DNA from: an uncultured bacterium
GTDB lineage: Bacteria > Verrucomicrobiota > Lentisphaeria > Victivallales > UBA1829
Assembly (NCBI GenBank): GCA_949292215.1
Contig: CASEYW010000123.1
Location: 1 to 64,000, forward strand
Direction of reading: 5' to 3'
DNA length: 64,000 nucleotides
The notes beneath the pieces are model-generated. The model was given only the letters and a program-made list of their open reading frames with translations, did not search any database and was not told the origin of the DNA. Of this stretch, positions 35,884 to 45,913 are shown piece by piece. Numbering within the stretch: position 1 is the stretch's first letter; each line of letters begins with the position of its first letter. A program made the position numbers and the translations under genes.

Positions 35884-38843
35884 TGTTTTTCTCCGGGTTC
35901 AATCGTATAGGAAAAGCGGATGGTTTCATCCTGTTTCAGTTTTGCGGGGAACGTCATTACAAACGAACCTCCGGAAGAGGCGATCGCGCGATAGCGGAAG
36001 GGCGTCAGAAGCCGGAAATCATACGGCTTGTCAAACGTGATCCGCATAGAGGAACCGTTTTTGTCCTTCACAACGATCCGGTCCGCACGGAAGGGCGGAT
36101 TGTTCCAACGAAGAGTTTCCAGAGAACGGGTCGGTGCCCTGGGACGGGTCGGAGTGTTTACCGTTTCGGGAAGAGACAGGGGTGTTGCCGTGCCGTTGAG
36201 GGTTATGGCAACAGTTTTTTCGTCGGCGGCGAACGGAATGGAATGGTTGAGCTCCAGACCATCAAAATCCGTCAGAGCGCTGATCTCTCCGCGAACATGA
36301 ATTTTTTCCCCGTCAAAGAGGAGAGTTCTCGTCACATCCAGCGGAACAAGCGGAATCTTCTCGCGAATGACATAGCGTTTTTCATTCTCCCGGAAGGAAA
36401 TCTCCGGCTGAGCGTAGCAGGAGGCAAAGACTTCGGGATTCACATCCGCCTTGCGCCAGACACGGAAAAGCGGTTTGCGGGCGCGTCCCCACACGGTATT
36501 GGAATCGCCCACGGTGTGATTCTGTCCCAGAATCGCAACTCCGTATCCCTGCATGTAGACCCCCGAAAGAGCTCCCGGCTTGGCGGCGCGGTCGTATCCG
36601 CCGTACCCCATCGCGGCGGGTCCGTCGAAATCCAGAGAGTTCGTGCCGCGCAAAACGATTTCCGACCAGTCGCACCACGGCTGCGGACGGGGACCCGTAT
36701 AAAGAATGCAATAGGTACGGCCCGATTTGATAAACAGGTATTTTTCCGCGATATTGCGGACGAAATCCCCCGGCTCCAGACACGGCCACGGCTTCGCCGG
36801 GATGCTGCCTTTTTTCCCTTTCCAGAGATCAAGATAGGTCACGCGGCCGATCATTTCCTCCGGCTGTCCGTTCTTATGAGTCATGTAGCGGGTCCGGAAA
36901 TTCAGGTCCGTGGGAGAACAGGTATGCGAAAAGGTGTTGAAATTCTTTTCCTGCCCATCGCGCTTGAGCATGGTCAGATGCGTTTTCAGAATATTGAAGC
37001 GGTCGAACCAGCGAACCGTATCCTCGCAGGGAAACTGTTTCCAGATATCGCCCCAGAGCCAGGTCTGCTCGCAGGTGTATTCGCCGTCGAATCCGAATTG
37101 TTCCATCATGCAGCCGGCATCGGTGAGTCCGGCGTCGGAATCAAGCCGGCCGACCCGGTCGTCGAAGGAGGTGCGGTCCGGTTCGATCCGTCCGTAGAGA
37201 TTCGGTGTGGCGACAAGGCGCTGAGCCCGCTGAATCTCCTCCTTCAAATCTGCATCTCCGAGCCAGTTCCAGATTTTTACCATCGAACTCATATTGTATC
37301 CCCACTGATTTGACACTTCGGCAACGTGCATGTTTTTGCGTCCCGAGGCCCACAGGCGATAGACCTGTTTCCAGGATTCCTGCACTTCCGCGGGGAACTG
37401 ATTGAGAAATCTGCCGAGATCGGTGGGAATCGTCACATGCCAGGGGTCCAGTCCGAGCCCGTACCAGTTGGAGCGCGTGCTGACATCCCAGAATTCCTTG
37501 ACTTCGGAAGGCCTCGTAAACGGCATATCCGATCCGTCGAACCGATAGATGGAAGACATCCGGTTCATCAGCGGAATCGCCGCCAGCAGACACCGGTTGA
37601 TCAGCGCACGGTTCCCGTAATACGGATTTTCCGGAACGTCAAGCGCGGCTGCTGCGACAAGCACATCGATACAGCGGGGACCGCGCGGAAAACGTCCATC
37701 CAGTCTGCCGAAATGGGGAGATGAGGGGTTCAAATTCTGTTTTTTCAATGCCTCATCAACTTGCTTCAGCGTGAATTTCGTTTTCCGGAACTCAAGCCGG
37801 ACATTGTTCCGGACGACGGGAACCTTCACTTCCAGATCAGCAGGTTTCAGCGAGTCGCTCCAGCGACGGAATACACGCGTGAAATGATGCAGAGAGAATC
37901 TTCCCTTTTCGTCCCTTTCCACTCCGCCGCGAATGGCCTTCGCAGTTGCGGCATCCGGAGCGAAGACAAACGGGAAACCGCGCCCGTGCAGGCAGGTCCC
38001 CGGTTTTACTCCGGAAATCTCCAGTTGATACACAGCATCTTTGCGGATTTTCTCCGGCATAAGGAACGTGCAGAACCCTTTTGCTTTCGCGGATGCCACT
38101 ACTTTTCCTGTTTCGTCGCGGAGAGTCATTTTCACAGAATAAGGCAGTTCTTCCTCCGTTACGGAAATCACGATATCCTCTGCATCTTCCGGGACATAAA
38201 ACCAGCTTTTCTCAAGCGTTTTCCCGACTATCGCCAGAGGACCCGTTCCGGGATGGATGGCAGTTGGAATCGGACGGTCCGGAGTCATGGAAACAAAATG
38301 GTCCCAGCGTCCTGTGACCAGCACGCGGTAAAGCCCTTTTCCTCCGGCGGGGACCTCCAGATCCATCACGCGGAACGGAAGTTTTTCCGGATTCCGGAGA
38401 TACGGTGAGCGACTCTTCCCGGGTGGCATTCCACCCGGAGTGTTCGCCCGGTGGTACTGACGATAGCGGAAATCGGCAAAGGGATCATAGATGCCGTCCT
38501 GATGAGCAAAGTTTCCGCCCGTGATTCCGTCATCTTCCAGACGTGCCGCGGCAAGAATGCGATCGTCCGGCCCGACCACCTGGAAAAACAGCGGTGCAGG
38601 TGCATGGACGTAGGTGTTCATATCCCGTACCGTAAACCGGAGACGGAACCCGCTTCCCCGGTCATCTTTCAAATGAAACAGAAGATTCTCTCTGGGGCGC
38701 CAGATAACATCCTCTCCAAGATAAGCCGTTCCCGCGGTTGTTCCTCTCCATGCCGGGATATGAACGGATTTTTCCGCGACAATACATCCGGTCGCACCGA
38801 AAAGAAGAGCCGCTGTTCCCGCAGCAATGATTTTTTTCCACAT
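35880..38843 (-). CDS. large exported enzyme-like protein (possible lipoprotein) of cassette 4
   Basis: This 987-residue protein starts MWKKIIAAGTAALLFGATGC; the Cys at 20 could be lipidated, although the lipobox (ATGC) is not ideal. The start at 38843 lies 16 nt after the pilin-like stop and is preferred because it begins the signal sequence. Architecture follows the downstream paralogue: beta-rich N-terminal half, helical middle (NRALINRCLLAA, SNQWGYNMSS, MEQFGFDGEYTCEQTWLW), then a beta-rich C-terminal part. A polysaccharide lyase or hydrolase is plausible from this toroid-plus-sandwich layout. The two genes probably act on different parts of one glycan. Confidence 0.65.
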   Translation of the reverse strand: MWKKIIAAGTAALLFGATGCIVAEKSVHIPAWRGTTAGTAYLGEDVIWRPRENLLFHLKDDRGSGFRLRFTVRDMNTYVHAPAPLFFQVVGPDDRILAAARLEDDGITGGNFAHQDGIYDPFADFRYRQYHRANTPGGMPPGKSRSPYLRNPEKLPFRVMDLEVPAGGKGLYRVLVTGRWDHFVSMTPDRPIPTAIHPGTGPLAIVGKTLEKSWFYVPEDAEDIVISVTEEELPYSVKMTLRDETGKVVASAKAKGFCTFLMPEKIRKDAVYQLEISGVKPGTCLHGRGFPFVFAPDAATAKAIRGGVERDEKGRFSLHHFTRVFRRWSDSLKPADLEVKVPVVRNNVRLEFRKTKFTLKQVDEALKKQNLNPSSPHFGRLDGRFPRGPRCIDVLVAAAALDVPENPYYGNRALINRCLLAAIPLMNRMSSIYRFDGSDMPFTRPSEVKEFWDVSTRSNWYGLGLDPWHVTIPTDLGRFLNQFPAEVQESWKQVYRLWASGRKNMHVAEVSNQWGYNMSSMVKIWNWLGDADLKEEIQRAQRLVATPNLYGRIEPDRTSFDDRVGRLDSDAGLTDAGCMMEQFGFDGEYTCEQTWLWGDIWKQFPCEDTVRWFDRFNILKTHLTMLKRDGQEKNFNTFSHTCSPTDLNFRTRYMTHKNGQPEEMIGRVTYLDLWKGKKGSIPAKPWPCLEPGDFVRNIAEKYLFIKSGRTYCILYTGPRPQPWCDWSEIVLRGTNSLDFDGPAAMGYGGYDRAAKPGALSGVYMQGYGVAILGQNHTVGDSNTVWGRARKPLFRVWRKADVNPEVFASCYAQPEISFRENEKRYVIREKIPLVPLDVTRTLLFDGEKIHVRGEISALTDFDGLELNHSIPFAADEKTVAITLNGTATPLSLPETVNTPTRPRAPTRSLETLRWNNPPFRADRIVVKDKNGSSMRITFDKPYDFRLLTPFRYRAIASSGGSFVMTFPAKLKQDETIRFSYTIEPGEKQ

Positions 38844-38859
38844 AACCCGCACTCTTTCT

Positions 38860-39636
38860 TTATTGAAACACTTCACCGCGTGCATAACGATATCCGGAAG
38901 GCGGAGTCGGAACGGTGATCGCCGCAGTGGGCAATGCCGCAACATGACCATCGCAGAGCAGAAGGGTGGAGGTTGCATTGACGGGATGAACGCCGCTGCC
39001 TCCGGCATTCAAGCCGCTGCCCCCATGATAGGAAAACGGTGTACTACCGAGAAGTCCGGTATAGACCGTCGGTGGAGTTCTTGTACTGCTCCAGATCGCT
39101 GTGTTTGCCTCATGGCGCAGGAAAGTTGCGGATGGTCGTTTAACCCGGTCCAGTCTTGCTGCTTTGTTCGGAAATCCGGAGATGTTTGAGGAATTCGAGG
39201 TGGTGAACAGCATGATCGGATATCCATAGGACGAATACTGTCCAGTGGAGCCTCTCCACTCATTTGGGGTTCCCGGGCAGAAAAAGGCACTTCGTTTGTA
39301 GTGTGCTTTTCCACTTTCAACGTTCAGGTATTTTGTAAAGTTGGAATCCGCAATGAAGCGTTTGCGGGCAGCGCTCGAAGACCTTGTGTAGTCATAGCGC
39401 ATGACCTCGTAGTCGGAAGAATAACCGATTTCCGCATAATAAACCTGTTTGATATTTCCCTTGCAGCCGGCTTCCAGAGCCTTCCTTCTGGCGGTTGCCA
39501 GTGCCGGAAGAAGAATACAGACAAGTATTGCAATAATTGCAATTACAATCAGGAGTTCTATAAGAGTAAATTTCAGATTCGTGTGTTTCAACGATCGAGT
39601 TTCCAATAACGCGATTTTCGGCCTTGTCGTATTCAT
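38860..39636 (-). CDS. prepilin-type N-terminal domain protein (cassette 4)
   Basis: This 258-residue protein has a longer leader of about 22 residues ending [20 protein letters not shown], followed by [21 protein letters not shown]. Lys occupies -1 instead of Gly; Glu+5 is present. The globular domain is rich in Ser, Thr and Gly and ends with [14 protein letters not shown]. The start ATG follows AAAGGT at about 10 nt. It lies 7 nt downstream of the GntR regulator and 16 nt upstream of the first large enzyme gene, so the four genes form one operon. Confidence 0.86.
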   Translation of the reverse strand: MNTTRPKIALLETRSLKHTNLKFTLIELLIVIAIIAILVCILLPALATARRKALEAGCKGNIKQVYYAEIGYSSDYEVMRYDYTRSSSAARKRFIADSNFTKYLNVESGKAHYKRSAFFCPGTPNEWRGSTGQYSSYGYPIMLFTTSNSSNISGFPNKAARLDRVKRPSATFLRHEANTAIWSSTRTPPTVYTGLLGSTPFSYHGGSGLNAGGSGVHPVNATSTLLLCDGHVAALPTAAITVPTPPSGYRYARGEVFQ

Positions 39637-39643
39637 GCGGCAG

Positions 39644-40678
39644 CTACCTTTCTGTGTTCTGTTGGTTCTCGATTAATTTCGGCATGTATTGTTTATGTAC
39701 CGGCGGACCGCTGAATCCGTTGATCCGGCGGATCAGAAGCCGTGCGGCCTCCGATGCGATCTCTCTCCGGCAGAGTTCAAAAGTTGCTGGACGTGCCGGA
39801 GGAAGAAACGACTTGAGTTTCGGATCATTGTTGCAGGAGATCAGATGCACATCGCGCCCGGGCAGAATTCCTTTTTCATACAAGTATCCGGCTGCCAGAC
39901 TTGCCGCATCGTCCGTTCCGCAGAAAAGTCCGGTTGGCGGTTCCGGACGGTTCATCAGAGCATCCAGCTGGGCGAGAATGAACTGTTCGGAAAATGTTTC
40001 GGGATTTTCAGGCGTGAAACAGCAGACCGCACCCGCATGCTGTACCGTTTCCGCAAATATGCGACAACGGGTACGGAAGATTTCCGCGTTCCGGTATCCG
40101 ACATATGCCAGTTTCCGATCTCCTTTTTTCAGCAGATATTCCGCCGCCAGTTTCCCGATCACGACATTGTCATAGGTGATGTGATCGAAACGGGCTTTCT
40201 CGCCGCTCATTCCGAGAACCCGCACGCATGGCTTTTCATAAAACTGCTTCGGGCGCAGAAAATGATCTCCCACAATCATGATCATGCCGTCGATCCTTTT
40301 TGCCAGTGCGGCGAGTGCTGTTTCCGACTTGCCATAGATGTTTTCGTAAATCATGAAGCAGTTCGATTCCGCAAGAATTTTCTGAATTGCTCCTACCACC
40401 GGTGCGAAAAATGGAGCCTCCATGAAATTCACATCAGGATCATGGTATGCAAACAGGATGTTCTTCTGCTGGCGGACATACGTTCCCTTGCGCGGAATCC
40501 GGTAAACCAGATTCTCCTCTTCCAGATGGTTGATCGCTTTGTTGACCGTCATGAAATTCACATCGTATTCCAGAGCAAGCTGTTTGACTCCGGGCAGAGT
40601 CCCGGTCAGTTCCCCGCAGAGAATCCGTTCCCGGATTTTCCGCTGAACAATTTCATATTTGCTTGGAATCGCCCCCAT
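39644..40678 (-). CDS. GntR-family regulator with LacI-type effector domain
   Basis: This 344-residue protein has a GntR winged helix at about 8-68 ([54 protein letters not shown]) and a periplasmic-binding-like domain ([73 protein letters not shown]). It heads the operon with the pilin-like protein and the two large exported enzymes. A consensus promoter and a palindrome at the expected start site lie upstream. Autoregulation and sugar induction are inferred. Confidence 0.9.
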   Translation of the reverse strand: MGAIPSKYEIVQRKIRERILCGELTGTLPGVKQLALEYDVNFMTVNKAINHLEEENLVYRIPRKGTYVRQQKNILFAYHDPDVNFMEAPFFAPVVGAIQKILAESNCFMIYENIYGKSETALAALAKRIDGMIMIVGDHFLRPKQFYEKPCVRVLGMSGEKARFDHITYDNVVIGKLAAEYLLKKGDRKLAYVGYRNAEIFRTRCRIFAETVQHAGAVCCFTPENPETFSEQFILAQLDALMNRPEPPTGLFCGTDDAASLAAGYLYEKGILPGRDVHLISCNNDPKLKSFLPPARPATFELCRREIASEAARLLIRRINGFSGPPVHKQYMPKLIENQQNTER

Positions 40679-40711
40679 AACATCTCCGAATCGTTGATTG
40701 CCGATATCGCT

Positions 40712-40721
40712 TATAGCTATA
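40712..40721. promoter_or_regulatory. TATAGCTATA palindrome, candidate GntR operator
   Basis: This perfect 10-bp palindrome lies 4 bp downstream of the -10 box of the minus-strand GntR promoter, over the predicted start site. The position mirrors the palindromes of the other cassettes, though the sequence differs. Confidence 0.5.
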
Positions 40722-40725
40722 TTAC

Positions 40726-40754
40726 ATTATACAACAAAAGTGTGGAAAAGACAA
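40726..40754 (-). promoter_or_regulatory. promoter of GntR cassette 4
   Basis: On the minus strand TTGTCT (40749-40754) and TATAAT (40726-40731) are separated by 17 bp. Confidence 0.75.
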
Positions 40755-40810
40755 CCCCCCCTGTTCTGAAAAAATAAGGAAAGATGATCATAGAGATCCG
40801 GTGAGGAAAA

Positions 40811-40849
40811 AAGAAACGGCGGGAAACTTTAAAATTCCTGCCGTTTCTT
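40811..40849 (-). terminator. rho-independent terminator of the cassette 5 operon
   Basis: Fifteen-base arms (40811-40825 and 40835-40849) pair around a 9-nt loop with a single G-T pair. On the minus strand the stem ends in a run of Ts. It lies 23 nt past the stop codon of the 1359-residue glycosidase. Confidence 0.88.
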
Positions 40850-40872
40850 GTGAATTCAACTTTTTGCTGCTT

Positions 40873-43800
40873 TTACATTGATCCTGCAAGAATCATCAGC
40901 GGCCAGAGATGAGGACTGGCATCGCAGTGAGCTCCCGGAGCGGTTGCCAGACTCATTCCTTTGTTGCCCATGGTGCCGTCGTCCATGCGGTCATGGAGGT
41001 AGAGCGCAAACCCGGCGACCGTTCCTTTCTGAAGGCGCATCGGCTCCAGATAGCGCTGCGGGAATGTGATTGTGTAAACATATTTTGTTTTGGAAATGCG
41101 CTGGAAATCGCAGCGGATCTTTTTTGCGGCTTCCTCTCTGGAAGGCATATTTGGTCCGCCGGCGTACTCCTGGAAGACCTCGCGGAGACGGCAGACGAGT
41201 CCGGGACCGCTTGCACCTTCCCGGTTGCCCGTGCAGAAGTCGTAACGGTAGTCGTCCAGATCGAATCCGCCTTTGCGGAGGCGGCCGTTGGCGCCGCAGT
41301 CAAAATAGACCTCCAGAGCGCCGTCAAGACGGTAAAGGTGTCTTTTTTTCGCTTCGGCGGAGCTCCAGAATGCGGGATCATCCACCTGGAAGAGATCATC
41401 TTCCGCTTCGATTCTCAGATAGAAATTCTCTTGATCCCATGCCGCCCGGAACAGAGCGGAAAGATCACCCGGATGCCCGCCGGGAGTCCGCTTCAGATTG
41501 ATTTCCGGACGGTACAGGTTCGTCATCCGGATTGCAGGAATTTTTGTCCAGTCCGGAGGACCATTTATCTGTGGGACATAGAAATAATCCATGTCCCATT
41601 CTCCCGCAAGCTCTGCGGTACCGGGCTGTATCAGGCGGTAAGAGAGTTTCTTCCGGAAAATCTCTCCGGAACGTGGGGAGAGGGATTCCGGCAGAGAGAG
41701 CATTGTGGTCCGGTTTCCATCGACTTTGAAGGGATGGGCAGCCGAGCCGAGAAACAGAGTTCCGCTTTGCGTCCGCCCGGTCAGATTCGTAATGAGTGCG
41801 GAAATCTTCCCGGAAAGATCCGGTTTGAAGGAGATCTGAAGACTTGCTCCGGCACCAAGCACCTCGGCATTCTTCAGCGCGGAAACAAGACGTTCCGGGT
41901 TCCGGGTACGCAGAAACAGCGGAGCGGGAGTCAGACGGAGATCCGTCCAGCCGTCCGGACCCGGTTTCACGGAATACTGCTTTCCCATCAGATCGAACAG
42001 TTCCGGGATTTCCCCATTGAATTTTACCCGCATGACAGGACCGCGGATCACGCCCCGTTCCACATCATCGTTGGTGCACCAGAGCGCGGCAACGCCGTTT
42101 CCGCGGTCGTCCCGGAATGCGTAGCCTCTCATGCCGGAGGCCGGACGGATATCGGCAAGGAATTCCGGTTTCGCCAGAAGACGCCCCAGTGTATTGATGC
42201 CGAACAGAAACGCACTCGGGGTCAGATTCAAATCCAGCAGGGTGCGGTGATCCGTCTGCCAGGTGTTGTAATGCGGAATCCGTGGCCAGTATTTCAGGCA
42301 GATGATATACTGGCGAGCCAGAAGAGCTGCATGGAGGAATTCATGCAGTCCCAGATCGTAGGAGGGCTGACCTCCGGAATAGGTGTAGTCGGGACCGTCG
42401 CCCCAGAGACAGGGACCGCCTCCGCCGCCCTCGTTCAGGAACAGCGGCGTCTCCGGACCGTAACCGAATTTTGCAACGCTCGTGATGAGCTGCTGGATTG
42501 CTTCATCGAGATCCTCATTTCCCTGAGTTCCGTCAACGGCTCCGTAGGGATGAATCGCGATGGCGTCCCACTTGATGTCCGGTGTCGCTTTCAGATATCC
42601 CTCGACAGCATCCTTTCCCCGGATCTTTCCATATCCGGAAGTTCCGCCGGAAGGCATCACCAGCGCTTTCGGATTGCCACGCTTGACACCGCGGTAGACC
42701 GCCCGCTGGAGTTTGGAAAATTCGGCATAATCGCGGCGCTTCACGATGCACGGCATCAGAATCTCCTCCTCGGTGCCAAACGACCAGACCCGGACATACG
42801 GATGCTCCTTTGCGGAACGGTAAGCCAGATCCTCCACCCGTTTGACAATCTCATCGGAATAAGTCTCAAGGATCGGGCCGACTTCCTTTGCCTGTTCGGG
42901 GGTCCGCCAGATTCTGGAATCCAGCTGCATCATGAGCCGGTAATCGGGGTTCTGCGTCCGGAGATTCCAGTTCTTCGAACTCAGCGAGAGAACAGAGTTC
43001 ACACAGTGCGTGTAATCGGTGACATGATACTTTTTGCGGAGTTCATAGCCGAGCGGATTCCGGATCCGTCCTTCTCCGTAACTGGTGGAACCGCCGAAAC
43101 CGAAACGCTGCATCAGATCCAGACGCTCCTCGGTCCGGAACATTGTGGTTGCAAATAGAGCTCCGTACAGATCTTTTGTCGCATGGGAAGCGTTGAGCGA
43201 ACGGATCAGGGAGAAGCGGTAGAAATCATAATACGGCTTCATACCGGAAACAACATAGCGGACCTGCAGAAGCCCGGGTCCCGGCGCAAGGCCGAGCGAA
43301 TCAAACGGCAGGTCCACAGATTTTCCAGCCTGAACAGGAAGTGTTTTCCGCCAAAGAACCTTTTTGTAAAAATCCATCAGAATGAATTCCGCGGAACCGG
43401 AAACGCCCTCTTTTCCGGAAACGTCGAATTTTGCCTGGATCGGGGTCCCATATTCAATGTTGTTGTCCGGATGGGAGGTTTTCAAAACTCCTTCCAGGGG
43501 AGATGAGACAAATTCGGTCGCCTTGTCTCCGCGTTCGTACTGAATGCCGTCGAGCCAGACTTTTCCACCCAGTCCGTTTGCTCCGATCACCACGGCAACC
43601 GGAGAGCCGTCGGAAGTGAAAGTCGTGGAAAAGCGTTTCCATTCTGCGGTCAGCGGATACGGTTTGCTCCGTTCGGTATAGGAGCGCGGAAACTGACCGC
43701 CCTGCTTGCGGCTGCTGAGAGCAAAACGGATCGAAGCGCCTTCCTTTTCCGCTTTTGCATAGAAGCTGATGGTGTAGAGCTGTCCCTTACGCCCGGGCAG

Positions 43801-44952
43801 GGAAAAACTCATCGGGGCGGAAACTCCGTACTGGGCGGGGTTGAAGACAAACGAATTTTTACCGAATTTTGAAACGGTAGAATCAATTGCAAAGCGTTTG
43901 AGCGCTGAACGGGAATACTGAGCGCCGCCTTCCTGCCAGCGCCAGTAGCGGAATCCCTGTTCAAAACTGGGATTCGGGAAGAGATTGCGAGTCGGGGAAA
44001 GCGGCAGATGCAGGGCGTCCTGCGCCCAGAGATCGTTTCCCTCCACCGGCGGAGGATGACCGGAGCTTGAAACAGCCGCCGCTCCGAAGTCAATGAGCAG
44101 ACTACCCCGTGGGGTCCTGTTGTTGAGCATGAATCCCAGGTTTGTCCGTTTCCAGGCATAGGATTCGGTGGCGCTTCCGCTCAGGTTCGAGCCGGAGGTG
44201 ATTGAGAAACCGTTCTCCCGGGAAGACGGATTGTAGTCCAGACGCTTCAGAACGCCGGTCCAGATGCGGAGCCGGTTCCCATCCTTGCTTTTCAGAACGG
44301 ATTCGGAGGTATACGAAAGAGGCTTCCCGTTGATTTGCAGAGTTTGCCGGCGGTATTCCGGAATTTCGAAGTAGAGGATGCATCCCTGCATGAGAGCTCC
44401 CTTTTCCTTGAATTCCGCACACTCTTTTTCCGTACAGCCGATGTCCCAGCTCAATTCGATCCGGCTGTTTCCGAGGGATTTCAGACAATAGGAAAATTCG
44501 GTATTTCTGCCGTCAGGCAGCGTATACGGTTTTTTCCACTGGATGGTCCCGGTGTTCCTGTCATACAGAAGTTTTATCTTGTCCTGCTGATAATTCTGGG
44601 TAAACCCGATCCATTTTCCCTCGGCATTGCGATATGATCCGGCAAAGAGAAACGAAAAGGCATACCGTTTATTGAGAAAGAGGGAAATGGCATAATCCCG
44701 GTCGCCGGTCATCCGCTTTGATGCGAATTCCCGGATGGCGAGACTCTTGTTTCCGACCCGCAGAGAGGGAGAAAGTATCGAACGTTTTGTTTTAGAGTCA
44801 ATGAACGATTTCACTTCCAGTTCCGGATTCTGGCGGACCGCCTTCTTTACTTCGAACGGCGGTATGAAATCCGGTCCGTTTCCCTCGGCACGGGAGAATG
44901 GAACCAGAGTGCAGAGCAGAATGGGAACAAACGAAAAAAACATGGGTTTCAT
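40873..44952 (-). CDS. giant secreted multidomain glycosidase-like protein
   Basis: This 1359-residue protein has a signal peptide (MKPMFFSFVPILLCTLVPFS). Domains in order: a beta-rich region at about 30-315; a CBM4/9-like jelly roll at about 323-482 (NLFPNPSFEQGFRYW to VWLDGIQYERGD); an Ig-like segment at about 495-585; a barrel at about 590-1000 with WSFGTEEE (acid/base candidates E728/E729), IAIHPYG and FLNEGG with nucleophile candidate E841; a linker; and a C-terminal CBM9-like domain at about 1180-1355 (FYLRIEAEDDLFQ; GALEVYFDCG). The acid/base motif departs from the usual N-E-P. The start at 44952, 22 nt after the pilin-like stop, has AAAGG upstream. Substrate unknown. Confidence 0.72.
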   Translation of the reverse strand: MKPMFFSFVPILLCTLVPFSRAEGNGPDFIPPFEVKKAVRQNPELEVKSFIDSKTKRSILSPSLRVGNKSLAIREFASKRMTGDRDYAISLFLNKRYAFSFLFAGSYRNAEGKWIGFTQNYQQDKIKLLYDRNTGTIQWKKPYTLPDGRNTEFSYCLKSLGNSRIELSWDIGCTEKECAEFKEKGALMQGCILYFEIPEYRRQTLQINGKPLSYTSESVLKSKDGNRLRIWTGVLKRLDYNPSSRENGFSITSGSNLSGSATESYAWKRTNLGFMLNNRTPRGSLLIDFGAAAVSSSGHPPPVEGNDLWAQDALHLPLSPTRNLFPNPSFEQGFRYWRWQEGGAQYSRSALKRFAIDSTVSKFGKNSFVFNPAQYGVSAPMSFSLPGRKGQLYTISFYAKAEKEGASIRFALSSRKQGGQFPRSYTERSKPYPLTAEWKRFSTTFTSDGSPVAVVIGANGLGGKVWLDGIQYERGDKATEFVSSPLEGVLKTSHPDNNIEYGTPIQAKFDVSGKEGVSGSAEFILMDFYKKVLWRKTLPVQAGKSVDLPFDSLGLAPGPGLLQVRYVVSGMKPYYDFYRFSLIRSLNASHATKDLYGALFATTMFRTEERLDLMQRFGFGGSTSYGEGRIRNPLGYELRKKYHVTDYTHCVNSVLSLSSKNWNLRTQNPDYRLMMQLDSRIWRTPEQAKEVGPILETYSDEIVKRVEDLAYRSAKEHPYVRVWSFGTEEEILMPCIVKRRDYAEFSKLQRAVYRGVKRGNPKALVMPSGGTSGYGKIRGKDAVEGYLKATPDIKWDAIAIHPYGAVDGTQGNEDLDEAIQQLITSVAKFGYGPETPLFLNEGGGGGPCLWGDGPDYTYSGGQPSYDLGLHEFLHAALLARQYIICLKYWPRIPHYNTWQTDHRTLLDLNLTPSAFLFGINTLGRLLAKPEFLADIRPASGMRGYAFRDDRGNGVAALWCTNDDVERGVIRGPVMRVKFNGEIPELFDLMGKQYSVKPGPDGWTDLRLTPAPLFLRTRNPERLVSALKNAEVLGAGASLQISFKPDLSGKISALITNLTGRTQSGTLFLGSAAHPFKVDGNRTTMLSLPESLSPRSGEIFRKKLSYRLIQPGTAELAGEWDMDYFYVPQINGPPDWTKIPAIRMTNLYRPEINLKRTPGGHPGDLSALFRAAWDQENFYLRIEAEDDLFQVDDPAFWSSAEAKKRHLYRLDGALEVYFDCGANGRLRKGGFDLDDYRYDFCTGNREGASGPGLVCRLREVFQEYAGGPNMPSREEAAKKIRCDFQRISKTKYVYTITFPQRYLEPMRLQKGTVAGFALYLHDRMDDGTMGNKGMSLATAPGAHCDASPHLWPLMILAGSM

Positions 44953-44974
44953 GAAAGAGCCTTTCGTCAGAAAA

Positions 44975-45745
44975 TTATTGTTTGAAGCCTGCAAGGAAAG
45001 CGTTCCGGTTGTTTTCATCGCTGCTGGAAATTCCGTTTTGATCCGGAATGGTCAGCAGCTTCAGGAAATCAGCATTGCCGACGTGCCCATCCGCGTAAAC
45101 AATGTTTCCCACAGATTTCATCGGCGGCGTGACGGTCATTTCCGTTGTTTTCCGCGGATCAAGTCCGTTATGACGGTATTGAACCTGAAGTGCTTTGTTG
45201 AGAGTCCCATAACTCGTTCCGGTATCTGCAAGATAAATGGCTTTGGCAGGAGAAAAAATAGCAACAACCCTACGGGTAGAATTCAATGTGCCCTCCGGAG
45301 CGCTCGCATCGCCGGTTAGAAACTGGTTCACTCCATAATGAGTGCTTTGAAATTTATCTGAAACACCGGCGACAGGCCCCCAGGAAACGGGTCTGGTTTC
45401 GGACGGACAGCGGAAAAAGCCCCCGTCGCGGGAACTCCAGTGCAGTCCATAGGAACGGTTTTCAAACCCGGGAGTATATCCGGCAATTCGAAACTGCCAT
45501 AGGGACGCAAATTCTGTCGCAAGTCCCGACACACCGGTGCTCATCTTGCTGGGGTTGATCCAGCCGTCGTTATCGCCGGAATACGCGATCATGGCAAATC
45601 CGATCTGTTTCAGTTTAGATGCGCAGGAGATGGTTTTAGCCTTCTCTCTGGCAGACTGAAGAGCAGGCAGCAGCAGTCCTGCCAATATGGCAATGATTAC
45701 AATAACGATGAGGAGCTCTATCAATGTGAAAAATTTTTCTTTCAT
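44975..45745 (-). CDS. prepilin-type N-terminal domain protein (cassette 5)
   Basis: This 256-residue protein starts [23 protein letters not shown], followed by [18 protein letters not shown]. The residue before the conserved FTLIE is Phe rather than Gly. The start at 45745 is chosen because AGGATG lies 7 nt upstream; a frame extension to 45787 would cross the -10 box. The C-terminal region contains YRHNG and [10 protein letters not shown]. It is followed by the giant glycosidase and is transcribed divergently from an AraC regulator, the only cassette of the six arranged this way. Confidence 0.87.
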   Translation of the reverse strand: MKEKFFTLIELLIVIVIIAILAGLLLPALQSAREKAKTISCASKLKQIGFAMIAYSGDNDGWINPSKMSTGVSGLATEFASLWQFRIAGYTPGFENRSYGLHWSSRDGGFFRCPSETRPVSWGPVAGVSDKFQSTHYGVNQFLTGDASAPEGTLNSTRRVVAIFSPAKAIYLADTGTSYGTLNKALQVQYRHNGLDPRKTTEMTVTPPMKSVGNIVYADGHVGNADFLKLLTIPDQNGISSSDENNRNAFLAGFKQ

Positions 45746-45786
45746 AGGGCACATCCTTTCAGACACCTGTTGTGATCTTTTTCTCA

Positions 45787-45815
45787 ATTATAGCATAGAA
45801 GACGGAAACCCGGAA
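45787..45815 (-). promoter_or_regulatory. putative promoter of the cassette 5 pilin-glycosidase operon
   Basis: On the minus strand TGCTATAAT gives an extended -10 (TATAAT at 45787-45792). The -35 (TTCCGG, 45810-45815, 17-bp spacer) is poor, as expected for a promoter needing an activator such as the divergent AraC protein. Confidence 0.6.
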
Positions 45816-45836
45816 TGTTCTATCTGCCCAAAAACA

Positions 45837-45850
45837 TGTCAGATGTGACC
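45837..45850. promoter_or_regulatory. imperfect inverted repeat between divergent promoters, candidate AraC site
   Basis: TGTCA (45837-45841) and TGACC (45846-45850) form a near-palindrome with a 4-bp spacer. It lies about 21 bp upstream of the weak -35 of the pilin-glycosidase promoter and near the -35 of the AraC promoter, a usual place for an AraC activator site. Confidence 0.4.
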
Positions 45851-45858
45851 ATTTTTAT

Positions 45859-45887
45859 TTGACATTTCAGAAAATATCCTATATGAT
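45859..45887 (+). promoter_or_regulatory. promoter of the AraC regulator gene
   Basis: TTGACA (45859-45864) and TATGAT (45882-45887) are 17 bp apart, with the start codon 27 nt further on. Confidence 0.75.
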
Positions 45888-45913
45888 ATACTGAAGTCAA
45901 AAGGAAATATCGC

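Noticed and set aside
40909..43158. 749-codon plus-strand open frame opposite the 1359-residue glycosidase
   Set aside because: It is a shadow of the minus-strand gene. It has no ribosome binding site, no recognisable domain and an abnormal composition, while the other strand encodes a protein with signal peptide and domains.
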